DNA of 64,000 nt from NCBI GenBank assembly GCA_020698575.1, contig CM036251.1, positions 16,470,288 to 16,534,287 of the forward strand, given 5' to 3'. Shown one piece after another: positions 46,956 through 59,339 of the stretch (its first letter is position 1; every line of letters begins with the position of its first letter). Source of the stretch: Bostrychus sinensis. Lineage: Eukaryota > Chordata > Actinopteri > Gobiiformes > Eleotridae. Under the pieces are notes generated by a model. The model was not told the origin of the DNA and searched no databases. It saw only the letters and a list, made by a program, of their open reading frames with translations. The position numbers and the translations under genes were made by a program.

Positions 46956-46961
46956 AATAAA
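46956..46961 (+). terminator. Polyadenylation signal AATAAA of pphln1
   Basis: The hexamer lies about 400 bases after the pphln1 stop codon, in an AT-rich 3' UTR ('taaaaaataaataaat'). Confidence 0.5.
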
Positions 46962-47030
46962 TAAATATGAACTCAATATTGGATATGCCACATATATACT
47001 TAATGGAACACTTTAAGATATATAGATGTT

Positions 47031-47036
47031 TTTATT
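47031..47036 (-). terminator. Candidate polyadenylation signal of prickle1
   Basis: TTTATT on the plus strand is AATAAA on the minus strand, about 545 bases after the prickle1 stop. The convergent pphln1 signal is only about 70 bases away, so the two 3' ends nearly meet. Confidence 0.4.
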
Positions 47037-47244
47037 ACAATTATCAGTCTTAGTCTTATATTCCAGTTTTTTACATTTATACAGATTACAATGCTTTGCT
47101 TATAATACAGCATGGCCCATAAATAAACCATTGAAGCCCTCATCTAGGCCTTTTAATGGACTCAGTGTAAGCGCTGCAAAAAACACTTTTCAAAGCCTGG
47201 GTCACAGTCACCTTGTCTTTTTGACACTTTATGTTTCTAATCAA

Positions 47245-47268
47245 ATATGGCCCCAAATGGGGCCATAT
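47245..47268. repeat. Perfect 10-bp hairpin with 4-nt loop in the prickle1 3' UTR
   Basis: 'atatggcccc' (47,245-47,254) and 'ggggccatat' (47,259-47,268) are exact reverse complements with loop AAAT. The stem is GC-rich and stable in RNA from either strand. Confidence 0.85.
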
Positions 47269-47578
47269 CAACACCATTCAGTACAAAACATGTCACAAAC
47301 TTAAGGATATAAAAATAGGCATTTAGTTTGAACTCTACACAATATACATAATTGCATTGTTAAATAAATGGTAGTGTTTTAAATATCTGTTACTCTGGTA
47401 TACAGTATCCATACGGTGCATATAGAGGCAGAACAGACTTGTGTCTTACACAAATATTTTGATAAATTGAGTGCCATGAAGCTGTTAATAACAAGCAGGC
47501 TGCATTTAAAACAGTGTGAATAACAGATGATTGTACATGGCAAAAAGGTTCCAAAACCAAAGATGTAAAAATACAAAT

Positions 47579-50500
47579 CTAAGATATTATGCAGTTCTTT
47601 CCCTTGTGTCCTTTCTTCTTTTTGGACTTAGTCCTTTGACTGTATGAAGGAGAGGCCACACCAGCCACAGAGCAGGGTAAATCCTCCATGTAGTAGTGTC
47701 TTTGTGGCCTAGGCTGAGGGATGGGCTGACCAAGAAAAAAGCCCTCCTCCTCAGAGTCCGAGGATGAAGAAGAGCATGTGGAGCACCAGTCATCCTCTTC
47801 ATCCCCATACAGTCCCATTAACCGACCCATGGCTGGGCCCTGTAAACCATACTGTGACATAGTGTTAGGGTGTCCAGTGAAACCTTGTTGCCCATGGGAT
47901 CCAAGAGCATTGCCTCTGGTGTCCAGCTTGTAGCCCTTTGTGGCCCTTTCCTTGGGCAGCAGGTTAAGAGCATTATCAGAGCGTGACTTCCGACTGCGGC
48001 GTCTCCTGTGGTGATGATGGTGGCGTCCCGAGTGAAGATCCTGTCCCTGTTCCTCAAAGTGGTACACTCTGCGTCGAGTCCGTTCACTCATGGGCGGCTG
48101 GCGCAGTGGGAGTTCATAATGACCATTGTCCACCACATCATCTGAGAACTTGACCTGCTGTGTTTTCGTCTGTGAGCGAGTCCTTCGTAGAGCAGGGATG
48201 TTCGATTTGAGCCTGTTCTCTGCTAAAAGCACTTCCTGTGTCTTTGGAACAGACACTGACTTCCTGTTCCTGCTCAGATACAAGGCTCTTAAGTGAGTTC
48301 GCACTTCTGTGCAACATGGAGGAGTTTAGTGTCCCCATATTACTGTTCTTTTCACAGTCCTCTGCCTGCAGTTCTGGAAAACCTTGTAAAGAAAATGCCA
48401 GTCCTCTGTCTTTGCAGTCTCCATCCACTGAGGCACCTGGGATAAAACAGAAAATGACAATCCTTAGTTGAATGACAGTATACTGTGAACAGTGCAGTAA
48501 AACATTTAAAACCACTAATCCATAATGGTGAATTGCAGTTTATATTCTCACCTGTAATATTGGACAGAGCCAGTGAGTCCATTGAGTCTCTGACACTTGG
48601 CTCAATCTTTTTGAACTCATCTGTGATGCACTCTAAGGAGTCATTGTACCACTGAGAATCCTCTCCCTGAAAGCCGACTCCAGCCCCATGGTCCAGCTCT
48701 AGTTCTTGGATCTTTCTGCTGCTCGCGGGACCAGGGTGACTCCCATAGGCTGAATCACCCAGTCCATCCTGTGACTGGGCCCAGTACATGTCTGCCTGGT
48801 ACTTTTTACTGGCCAGACTCCCTCTTCCCCCTGCCCCACTGCCTCGTCCTGCTTTAGCACAGTCCTGTTCTAACTGGGCCTCTGTTTCCGTTGTCCAGAA
48901 ATCTGTTGGTTTTGATTCATTTGCCTGTTGCAATGCCTCCATTTTGCCCAAACTTCAGTAGTAGCTGTGTCATGTAGTCTTCATGCTCCGCCCATTCTTC
49001 CTGATCTTCTGGGGCTTCTGCTTCCTCCTCGCGGCCCCTCCAGAAATGCTCATCAGATAAGTTCATATGGGTCAGCTTATTGGTCAAGGTGTCTTCAGCA
49101 TTGCCACTAAATCCGGGGAACTTATAGTTGGCTGAAGGTGAGAAAAGAAGAGACTGGCGACACTGGTCAGCTGACCGACTGCTCTTCCCCATGCGCACAC
49201 TACGCCTGGACTCACGTGAGCGTGCTGACTGAAAGGCAGAGTCTGAGGAGTCTGAAGCGTGCACGTCTTCACCCAAACTGCACGCCTTGGAACAGTAAAT
49301 GCGACCCTGGTGAGGGAGAAAGGGGCAGCCCAGGAGAGAGCTCTTACACTGGACACAGCTAAAGCAACTTTCAGTGGCGTGCCAGTGGAGCCCATCATAG
49401 GTCATCTGAGCATGGTCCACACCTATAAAAGCCAAATATGATGACATTATGTCTCCACTTTAAATAACAGAAGTTTAATTAGATAAAAAGTATTAATCTT
49501 ACCAATATGCTCCCCACAGGCCTCACAGTACTCAGCATAGAGAGACTCAAAGCACCCACAACAATAAGGTCTGCCATCCTTCATGATATAGCGCTGGCCC
49601 CCTAGAACTGTCTCACATTCAAAACAGGAGAAGTGCTTCATATGCCAGTGACGGCCCTCTGCTTCCGTGCACTCATCTGCAAAGATTATCTGTGGGCAAA
49701 ATTGTACACAGTTAAAAAACACAAAGCTAAAAATCGCACATTTTGTCTAAATCTGAATGTAATTTTTCGTTCTAGATGAGTTGTCGGTCTTACCTCGTCG
49801 CAGGCTGAACATCGTGGTTTAAGCAGCTCAGCATGGTGCCTTCCGCACTGGATCTTTCCCTCATGGTAGAAGTAAATTAAATCCACTAGTAGTTCGCTGC
49901 ATGTGGAACAAGCAAAGCATGCTGGGTGCCAGAATACCCCAGGGCCCATTCTGGAGGCGAACACTGCCATTTCTCCACCATTGATGCTTTCACCACACTA
50001 AAATAAGCAGAAAAGTTATTACTTACACAAATACTAAAGGTGACCTATTTTTTATTTGGTCCCCCCCCCCCCAAAAAAGTTTCTTTAGCCACTAGAAATT
50101 ACTCATGTGAATGAAGTACAGAAGAAACTGGCCCAATCACAGAATTTAAAACAACAAAAATAAGGATTATAATTGCCAATGTTGTCTCATATTGATGTAT
50201 AAAATGTTCTTGATGCCTACAAAAATGATCCACACACACAAATACTAAAGTCATTCAATGTAACTTCCTTTCTACTATGTATTTAATTAGGCAAGTAATT
50301 ATAGTTTAAAACGAGTACTTACATGCTCACAAACACTGTTTAGGAGATTACGAGGCAGCGTTTTCACCGTCCCCCTTCCGAGTGCTTCCTTCTTCCTTTG
50401 GACACTGAACATTTGCAGTTCTTTCTTCTCCTCTTCGCTGAGGGACTGACAGTAGCGGACCTAAGGAACGGGATGCAATGGTTATCAGCATGTTTTAAAA

Positions 50501-53500
50501 GCGTTCCATTTTAAAGACTCCACAGCTTTCAGTGCTTAGTTTAAAAATAAGCTGTAGTAGTTCATGTTTTATTAAGGGATAAATCTGAAGCAGGCCATAA
50601 AATGTTATCAATTCATACAGGGCTAGTGGTAAATACTGCTGTAATGTTTTTATACACAGATATTGCAGATTGGTACTCAGTATCGTCCAATAACTCTAAG
50701 CCCGAGATATCAGTATCAGGAAGAAAAAAGTGTAATTGGAACGTCTCTTTTTAAAATCATTTATTCATCTTCTTTTACTTATTCCCATTAGGGTCATGGG
50801 TGATTGGAGCCTATCCCAGCAACTATGGGCTTTAGACAGGAAATACCCTGGGCATGTGGCCAGGTAGTTGCAGGGCCAACAATAAAGGAGCATTAACTAC
50901 ATAAAAATAACTCTTGACCTCTCTTTACCCTTCCTTCGCCCCCCTACATTTCTCTGCCCACTGATTGAGAACCCGATTTTTACAACAAGCCTGTCTGATG
51001 TTTCCCGCAACCTTAACAAGAGGCAAAGCAGACGTTAACACAAACAGTGCCTGTGTTTGAAGTGAAATCAAGAGCACGGGCAACAAAAGACTGGAGAGAC
51101 AGCCAGCTCGAACTGGTGCCACTGCGGTGGTGGCATCACATAAAGCTTCTTTCTCTCTCCCACTGAGCGTCCCTCGTAAAAAACCACTGCTATGACAGGA
51201 ATCTGACTGGTGGGGGCTCCAGGCAAACATCATAAACTCATCAAGTCAAGAGTCACATTGTGCCCACATTACACGCCTACAAGATTGCTGAACAAAAATC
51301 CCCTGGTGTGACGCTGACATAGATGCCAAGTGCTAACATTAGCGAGATGGCAAAGCTGCAGTTGATATAAATTCATAATATTCTCACCTCATTATCATGT
51401 GGTGGAAGCTGATAGAGGAGCTGTTTGATCCTGAATTTCTCACCAGGACTGTTCACATAAGGGACCTTATCCTCAGGTAGACAGGAGAAAAATAATTGTA
51501 CCTGCAAAAAAGCAAACAAAGGATTTAGAGATTAGGAAAGGCGCCCAACAAGTTAAAAACATGACATCGATGACTTGCCACTAGCTGGTTGTACTTCCTT
51601 GGTATTGTTGAATTGTAGTACAAGACACCACAGTGTGTTTAATGGAAAGCCTTTTGAATTCATTAAAGAAAAGTCCTAACTAGAAGCACCTGGAGAACGT
51701 AGACCTCAGCCAAGGCCCTGGTCCTATCTGGTAACTTGAATTCAAACTCAAAGACATATTCTAGTTCAGGGGTAAATGCTCTTTCTATCGATGCAACAAG
51801 ACTCTTCTACTTTACAATAGGTAAAAATCTACTAAAACTAATCATTGGCTCTTTTAGTGAGTAAAGTTAGTAGTCTTTGGTCCATATCTCAAAATGTTAC
51901 AGAATCCCTTAACATTCCACCAGCTAAATCAAGCTCATTACTGACCTTTTCTGAAATGTTCATAACAAAAATAAAAAATAAATTGTGTATTCATTAAAGC
52001 ACTCCGAATTAACAGCATCTTTCACACCTAAATAAAACTTGTGCACTGTGTAGAATAAATTTGTAGACTAAATTAAGTCATCTAACTAAACATGTATTTT
52101 TTTCTAACTCTTATTTGAGGACACATTCCTTCCCAAAGACAGAACCAAAACATTAATTTGTGATGACAAGACATTCTGGGACAGCGCTTGTGTATCTTTC
52201 TGGAAGACTGACTTTGTGGAATCGCAGCTTGGACCAAACTAAAGCTTCATGTGCAATAGTGAGCTTAGTGAACCAGCAGCCTCCCTTAATTTTACGTGAT
52301 GATAGTTTAAAGGAGTGGGCTTCTGAAAGGGCCAAATTAGTTTCCTTCCAGTCATATGTCTATCTCTATAGGAACAGGACAAAGTAGCCTGTCCCAGTGG
52401 CACTTTGACCCTTGGGGCTGGACAATGAAAACTCCACTTTATGAGGAGGGATCATTACAGCTGCTAAGATAAAAAGGTAGGATGTGCCTGTCTTGTGAGT
52501 TTTGGGGCGACTTCCTGCAGCTTGGGCCAGTCTAAAAGGGAGGGGTTACAGCAATTTAGCCTGACAATCACCAAGAGCAAGCCCTGCCATAAATTATGCA
52601 CATTTCCATACTGCAATTACCTCTCATCTAGCTCCCTAGGGGCCGGAGAACAGTCAACTTGCACCATGGCCCTGTGTGTTTCTCCACTGTAATGATGGAG
52701 CCATAATACCCAGCCAACTGAAGGCAATAGATGCAGTAAAGACATTACAGTTAACACAGGCATCTAGCAAACAAAAGCATATTTAGCCTTTAGCATACCC
52801 CTCACCCCCTCAATGCATCCATGTGTGCTCTTTAACAAAGGGAACACCAAGAAGACACAAACTTGTGCAAAAAGGGACTGAATTAGGTGAAGTGCCACAT
52901 CACACTAGTTGCCCTGCAGACACAACCAAGGAGAGGAGGGCTTGCCAATCCCTCCAACATGGCCGCCCTGACCCACCAAAGTTCCCTTTCTAACAAATCC
53001 CTGATAATCACAAACAGACTTTGCCATGCCGCAGTTTGTAAATAAAAGTGCACACATCCTGTCTTTAAGTGGCTGCCTGCTGGAGCTAAACAGGCCTGGA
53101 GAGCTTTTCAGAAATACTTTTTGACTTCTAAGTGCCATTGTATAAATGCTTGAATTAGTGATAATAGTAATTCAAACTGGAAACTAATAAAGGAAGAAAA
53201 GGTTATTCTCTTCCAGAAAGCACACTGTGCTTAACATATTGGGGAAAACTTTAAATGAAAGATTATTGTGTTAATCTGGACTACTGTATAGGCACATTGG
53301 TATAGAACTGTGCAGAGTTTTAGTGAGTGCTTTAATAATTCAATTATTTTTATTTTTGTTATAAAAATTGTAGGAAATATCAGTAATGGGCCAAGAACAA
53401 GCTGCTGCTGGTAGGATCTCAATATTCAAATGCTGACCTACTGTAGATCTACAAATAGTGTGAATATGAGTGCATTGTGTTCACCTGTTCAGGTCGTAGT

Positions 53501-53670
53501 CCGGGTGGTACCCAGGCGTACTCCTCGAGCGCGCAGCCGGAGTCATCATCAGAGGTGGAGCTACGCTGGAAGCCAAAGTTGAGCTTACTGACTTTATGCT
53601 CCATGATGAAATCCTGCTGGCGTGCCCCGCCCTGAAGGCTGGCCAACGACACTCCGCTGCTGAGGCTCAT
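47579..53670 (-). CDS. prickle1: Prickle planar cell polarity protein 1 (seven coding exons, two +1 frameshifts)
   Basis: Prickle1 acts with Vangl proteins at the cell cortex in planar cell polarity and convergent extension (family knowledge). Exons: 53485-53670, 51388-51501, 50323-50460, 49794-49997, 49503-49689, 48552-49422, 47579-48436. ATG is at 53,670, preceded by an acceptor, so at least one 5' UTR exon lies upstream. The PET domain covers about residues 45-145 ('ALEEYAWVPPGLRPEQ', '[20 protein letters not shown]'). Three LIM domains follow (about 144-208, 209-269, 270-332) with their Cys/His pairs intact ('HWHMKHFSCFECE', 'HWHATESCFSCVQC'). The C-terminal half has 'LASKKYQADMYWAQSQDGLG', a His/Arg tract and 'QPPMSERTRRRVY', ending in KKKKGHKGKNCIIS, a polybasic farnesylation signal (CIIS). 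Exons 6 and 7 of this list are each one base too long, and the conserved frame switches within them. Corrected length is 851 residues (human about 831). Which fish paralogue (1a or 1b) is undecided. Confidence 0.94.
50785..50882 (+). repeat. Dispersed repeat fragment in prickle1 intron
   Basis: 'ggtcatgggtgattggagcctatcccagcaact..gggctttagacaggaaataccctgg..cagggccaaca' matches the split repeat at 5,340-5,458. It lies between the PET exons ending at 50,460 and 51,388. Confidence 0.65.
51700..52060 (-). repeat. Composite repeat with tRNA-like segment, in prickle1 intron
   Basis: 'gtagacctcagccaaggccctggtcctatc', 'caggggtaaatgctctttctat' and 'ggctcttttagtgagtaaag', 'tggtccatatctcaaaatg' follow the family order in reverse orientation. 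It lies in the intron between the exons starting at 51,501 and ending at 53,485. Confidence 0.6.
53280..53420 (+). repeat. Composite repeat, 5' part only
   Basis: 'tactgtataggcacattggtatagaactgtgcagagttttagtgagtgctttaata' parallels the first part of the copies at 45,735 and 61,310. Truncated. Confidence 0.45.
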
Positions 53671-54689
53671 CAAACTCTCCTCTCACTAAACACACAAAGG
53701 TAAAAAGGTTGTACTTTAAAGTATCTTATTTAGGGTCCATCACATTTGACCCAGCGCTAACCACAAGCTGAATTACCTCATCAGTTTCCCCTATATGGCC
53801 TCTATCTGGTCTTTTTAGTGATGAGTCTACCCCATAAGACACTCAGAAAAAGAACTATAGCTTTTGTGGTGGCAGTTAAACATGTGCCCTCCTCGTGTGG
53901 CTTTTGTGGAAGCAGAGACCATTAGGAAATTCCCTGAAGCTTCGCAAGGTGACGTCCGTTCTCATTATGGTGACAATAACAAGCAGTTAGCTATTCATAA
54001 ATGCAGACTGTAAATGCAAAATTACTTGTATAAACAGCCAGTCTTGGGAAGTGTTGCACGGAGCCAACATTCCTGTGCAATGGTGTAACTCAGTTTGCCA
54101 TCATCTCATAAGCAGGAATAATACCACACATTAGCTGCTTCTTGTTTGTCCTTATCTGCAAAACTTCTAGTGAGTAATAAGTCTGAAAGAAAGCCACCTC
54201 ATGGGATCTGATATAGGATCGAAGACTGTATAAACACGGGACAGGGCCACCATTTGGGGAATGTCCACAATCCCGAGTGCTCTCTTCATGTCCCTTTTTC
54301 TTTGGAAGGCTTGTTTTGCAACCTGCCACACTGACTGTCTCACTGTCCTTTCATCTTTTTTACACGGCCCGGTCTTGACAAACAGGTGAAGCTCGGACAG
54401 CAGATAGAGACGGAGACGACTGATGCTCAGCGGGACATTGACAGTCCAAGAAAGGATACCAAAAAAAGAAAAAAAGGGAGATCAAAGAAGTGCTTGTAAT
54501 GTGTGTGGTGGACACAAGTGGCACAAATGGATTACATTATAGTATTACCATGGGTAGTGGTAAAAAGGTATTCAAATTTTTGTGTTGACACCAATATTTA
54601 TTATTCACACACAATGGACACTATGAATATTATTGGATCAGGTATGGCCTTTTTACAGATACTTTGTTGGCTTTATTAGATAGGATAGT

Positions 54690-54835
54690 GTGGATAGAGT
54701 AGTGACAGTAAATTATGAAGGCAGAGACATTTGGTAAATTGTCAGTGCGGAGACTTGAACCCACAACACTGAGGTCAGTTGTAGTCACTGTATGTGGGTG
54801 CTCTTCCAACTGAGCTGTGGATTGTTTAGTATGTA
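54690..54835 (-). repeat. tRNA-derived SINE-like fragment
   Basis: On the minus strand, 'cagctcagttggaagagcac' is a good A-box-like start and 'tgtgggttcaagtctccgc' a good B-box-like segment about 50 bases later. The insert between them is too long for a normal tRNA arm, so it is a tRNA-derived retroposon piece and not a tRNA gene. Confidence 0.55.
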
Positions 54836-55369
54836 CTCTGGTCTAACCCTACCTTACAGCACACATTTCTGTATATTTCCAGAACATGTACTGTAGTTGA
54901 CGAATGTGTGTCCAGTTGTGCTAATTGCTCACAGACCAAGACCTCTAACTGAGATCAAATAGGAAGCCCCGCCAGTGTCCAGCAGCCTGGCCCATACGCT
55001 GCCAACCCCCTTCCCTTGTGCCCTTACCCCCTACGGCCAGTGAGGGCACTCAGGGCCACAGGGAGACAGCTGAGAAAACCAGACACTCTCGGGTGTGCGC
55101 TCTTTGAACAGCGGCTGACATGACATGAGAAAGAGCCCTCTGAATCTGCTCTCTCTCTCTGGATGATATATGTGCCCGACTGCCCCCAGGAGCGTGCAGG
55201 CCCTGTGCGTATTTAAAGAAGTAATGCACATATTTACACTGACGCCAATGTGGTTACATGTGGGAGGGCATGTAAACAAGCTTCTGCTAGTCCATACATA
55301 AGTTATACTGGCACCCTGCTTTTGTCAGATCGTATCATACCAAATCAGCTCTCACATACAAATAAATTA

Positions 55370-55475
55370 TTAGTTTTAATAGATTATTTACAATTGTGAG
55401 ATATAAAAGTTTTGTGGCTCAATGGAAGGAGCATTTCCGAGGTCAGGCCACTATATGTTTACCACCTATAGGCAC
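55370..55475 (+). repeat. Composite repeat, tRNA-like core fragment
   Basis: 'atttacaattgtgagatat', 'ttttgtggctcaatggaaggagcattt' is the core of the family found at 45,735 and 61,310. The B-box half is lost. Confidence 0.55.
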
Positions 55476-58400
55476 CTTTCAGTGTTGTTGTTGATGGTGG
55501 TGTTGTGGTTACAAGTATTGGCGCATGAATATGGCCCATTATGTTGTTGACAATGATGCCTTTGTAAAAGCTTGTACTGTCAAAAGTCTGCTTATCTTCC
55601 TTTAAGCATTAAGATAGTCTTGCATTATCTTGACACACATTAAACCCTCAAACCAAGATAATCTGTCTGTGGCCTCCGAAGGAATAAGACACTATCTTGT
55701 TCTGTTCACATCTATTGACTTGCAAATGAGACTAAAATAACCTGCAAAAATGTGGCCTTGTTTGAGAGCAGCTTGGGTTTCACATGGGACATGGCTAACT
55801 ATAGGCAGGTCTAGTCAAGAGCCAGGAGACATCAGCTTTTTCGTGTAGTTAGGCAAAGAAGTTGACTCACATGAGGATGATAAAGAGCAATGCAAGATGT
55901 AAGTTGTAGTTCACATAAGGCCATTCCTCAACATCTGCCCACATGCTAATTTCCTGTATTAGTCATAAAGACATTCATTTTCTTGAACTTTTCCCCTATG
56001 CCTCCCTTTTTAGTGACAGTATCCATCTAACGTTTTGGTTCACTGAGTCATTACTTTTAGGCTTTTTACTGTTTTCACCTAACAAGGAAACTATAGTTTG
56101 TAGAGTTATTTTCAAGGCCCCCTTGTCCCCTATTGGCCTTGCCCTCCTCCCACACTAAAGCAAGACCCCTGTAGTCCTGAATGTTTAACAGCCTATGGTC
56201 CTTTGTAAAGGTACTTGTTAACATGGCTTTGGGAGCTGCAGGCCTTGCATCTGACTGATCTACCCACTGAGGGCCATAGGGTGGTTTGTGTGGGGGGAGG
56301 GCCACCAAAGTAAAGCTAAAACAGTGACATGTATGAAGATGTTAATGTTCCTTGGTTGACAAAAGAATGGAAATGTAAGGTGTGTCAGGTTCAAACAACA
56401 AAAAATAATCAGGGGGAAGTGACAGTTTTTAACTGAATAATGACTTTTGGTCCAGAGTGATACTCGACCTTAAGATTTAACTTCACTGTAATGTAGATGA
56501 GTGACTAAAACATATATGACATGTTTAAAGAGCTTTAGATCCTAAATTTCCCCATAAAGTCCTGTCATTGGAGCCTTGGATTAACAGGCCTTGAGAGAGC
56601 ACACGGGGAAAATAAGCAGCCTCTGGTCTGAATTTCTATGTTCCAGTAGGAAGTGGATGACGGACATGCACACAGCCCTACACAGTGCTCTCTGTCAGCT
56701 CAGACTGGCCTGACATGTTTAACTTGGCTGCTGCTAACTCAGCAACACAGTCTTGCCTCTCCTGGAGGAGAAAAACAAGAATTGGGTTCATGGAGAGCTA
56801 TGTTTTGTTATTTTAGCTGAAGAGAGATCTTGCTGGTATCCTTGAATAAGCCCTCACAAGTGTACTACTTGTAATCAAGAAATGCAAATTAAACCTGTAA
56901 CGAATCCCAAAATAAACTCACCCAAAAAGTCAGAATTAGTTTAGCCATATAGACGTTTATGATGGAGTGGTACTTTAAGTTTGACTCTCCACTGGTCTAC
57001 AGTGTTGTTGTAAGACCAAATGGAAGAAGAGAGTGGTGTCTTCACATTTCACATTTCAAATTTACAGTGGAGAGACCACCTTGATGCACTGGGCTAGACA
57101 CAACACACGTGCTACTGTCAATGTGTAAATTAAATACATTTGGCTTATCCATAAATAACCATATTCTCTTGTAGCTCTTGTAGCAAAGCCTACTCTTACC
57201 TTAGCTCAGAACTTCCAGAAAAGGGATCTTAAAGCCAATAAATCCAGTCTTTGTGGTCCATAGCAACATGGGATCCTCACAGATCTAGATCCAGAACTGC
57301 ATTGGTCTGTTTTGCATAAACAGTGCCAGTGTCCGTATCAAAACTCTACCATTGTAAAAACTCAGGGAGGTGTCTGTGTGAGAGGGGCTAGTGTGAAGTT
57401 GGCTGAAGCATGTATGAAGTAGTTCAACCAGATGGTCACTCACAGCCTCCCACTCTTCCTTGCCCATACATTTGAGGTCCCACCCCTTTACCTCTACACA
57501 GCCAATCACTACTGAGTATGGAAAACCAAGGCGCCACCCTTGCTTTTAGCACATGCTTCCCAATGAGAACCACCAGCAGTGCGTTGACTAAAGAACTGAA
57601 TTTTATAAGTGGCAGATCATAGAAGGCAGACCCACATCAGTACTTATTACTCTGTGGTAAAGCTGGTGGGACAGCGTTGGTTAAGGCAGTGGTTTGTGTC
57701 TTGTGGGCTAAAACGCAACTTAGTTTGAGAGATCTGTTGGCTAACTACAGATTCGTGACTAAAGTAGAAAAAATACTCTATTTATCCCACTACAAAAGCA
57801 GCTCATTACAGTCCTGCCTTTTCCTCATTCAATCGTTTCCCACTGGATATGCCAGCAAAATTTAGACATAACATATAGCATGTCATTTGTACAAGTCATT
57901 TACAAAGCACAGAGTTTAACCTCAACCATGTATTAAAGACTTATCCTAATCCAAACAGGGCTTTAAATGTTCAAAATCATTTATAACTGTCAAATCTAGG
58001 AAAGATGCACTACCTAATTCAATATGTTTCATTCATTTATCACATGAAACAATGACCCAAAGTGCTATAAGGTTAAAGCAAGCCCATTTTGACTCACTTA
58101 TGGGACTGTTTGTATACAATGGAACCCAAATGGTTTAGAGAGACTCCTCAGGCAGGATGCTATTGACCTCTGCCTCTCCTTCACCTCTTCAGGAATGTCA
58201 GGAGCTCGAGCCCTTCCTGTTACCTCAATAAACGCAAAGTGTCCATATTCAGGTCAAACTCTGGACAGTTGCACCTTCTGCATCCTCATGCAGTTGTTCA
58301 GCTGTTACGTCCAAGTGTGACTTTCTCCAACGTTTGAAAGGGATATGAATGTGTAGGAGAACAGAGGCCTTCAGTGCAAGTTCTTTCCAGATCAAAGGGA

Positions 58401-58544
58401 CCTAATGGACTAGTTGTGTTGTTTAAGGGACCGTTTGGCTGAATTTCTATGTGAATCTAATTATTTACTCTTTTATGTTTTTATTGTTTTTGCTTAGAGT
58501 ATACAGACAGGAAATGTGGTGATAAAGAGAAGCATGACATTGAT

Positions 58545-58625
58545 CAAATCAATCCAAGCTGGATTCGAACCTGGTCTCTCAGGTTTGTGGCTAGCCCTAC
58601 AGGATGAGCTAATGAGACATTCCTG
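58545..58625 (-). repeat. tRNA-like SINE fragment with perfect B box
   Basis: On the minus strand 'caggttcgaatccagc' contains a perfect pol III B box (GGTTCGAATCC), and 'ttagctcatcctgtaggg' resembles an A box about 45 bases upstream of it. An acceptor stem is not evident. Confidence 0.5.
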
Positions 58626-59339
58626 CTTTATGTTTTAGTACAGCAAAAACTTGAACAAAGGTTCAAAATGTTTCCACATGCACCAACATAAATGCTGCAC
58701 ATATCCACTTAGCTGGGGACTGGCTATTTTTGTTTTTAAATTGACTGACAGTTCTGGTCCTTCTCAGCACTTATTGCTCATCCAAATGATCACACATTGG
58801 CACCCTCCTGTGTTAAAGCAGCACAGCGTAGGCAGATGATGGCAACTGCGAGTTCACTCTCCATTTAAATCTGCTCCTTCAGTGAGAGATGGCAAATTTG
58901 AGTCCTTTAACTTGTCTGTGGCATATAGGTCTATACTGGAGAAAGCCATTGTGGCAGCCAAGGCCAGAGAGCGACAGACGCTCTTTCACTGCAGAACTAC
59001 AGGCTTTTGTGTTGCTTCCAAAAGAGTCAGGAGCCTGCTCCATTAGCAAGTCTTAAAGGGGAGGGCCAGCACAGCATCCTGCCTTTGGGGAGGAGGTCAT
59101 TCATGAAATGCAAGGGTAAGATGGTACACTAATGTGTACAAAGGTATAAGCTACTATTCAAGAGTGCTAGCAAGAGCAAACAGGTTTTCCAAAAAGTTTA
59201 TGAATAATTTTTTTTTTTTTGCTTTAGCAAACGTGCAAATTTGGCAAAATATTTTGCACTTCCAGTACAACTTTTAATGAACAAAGAAAGGTGCATAAGT
59301 GTACAAAAATACACATATTAACAAAATAGAAGAAAAAGA

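Noticed and set aside
47579..49422. Splitting prickle1 into separate small genes because of interrupted frames
   Set aside because: The pieces join into one known protein, with phase arithmetic showing a single extra base in each exon.
58545..58625. A tRNA gene on the minus strand
   Set aside because: The B box is perfect, but the acceptor and anticodon stems do not pair, so it is treated as a SINE fragment.
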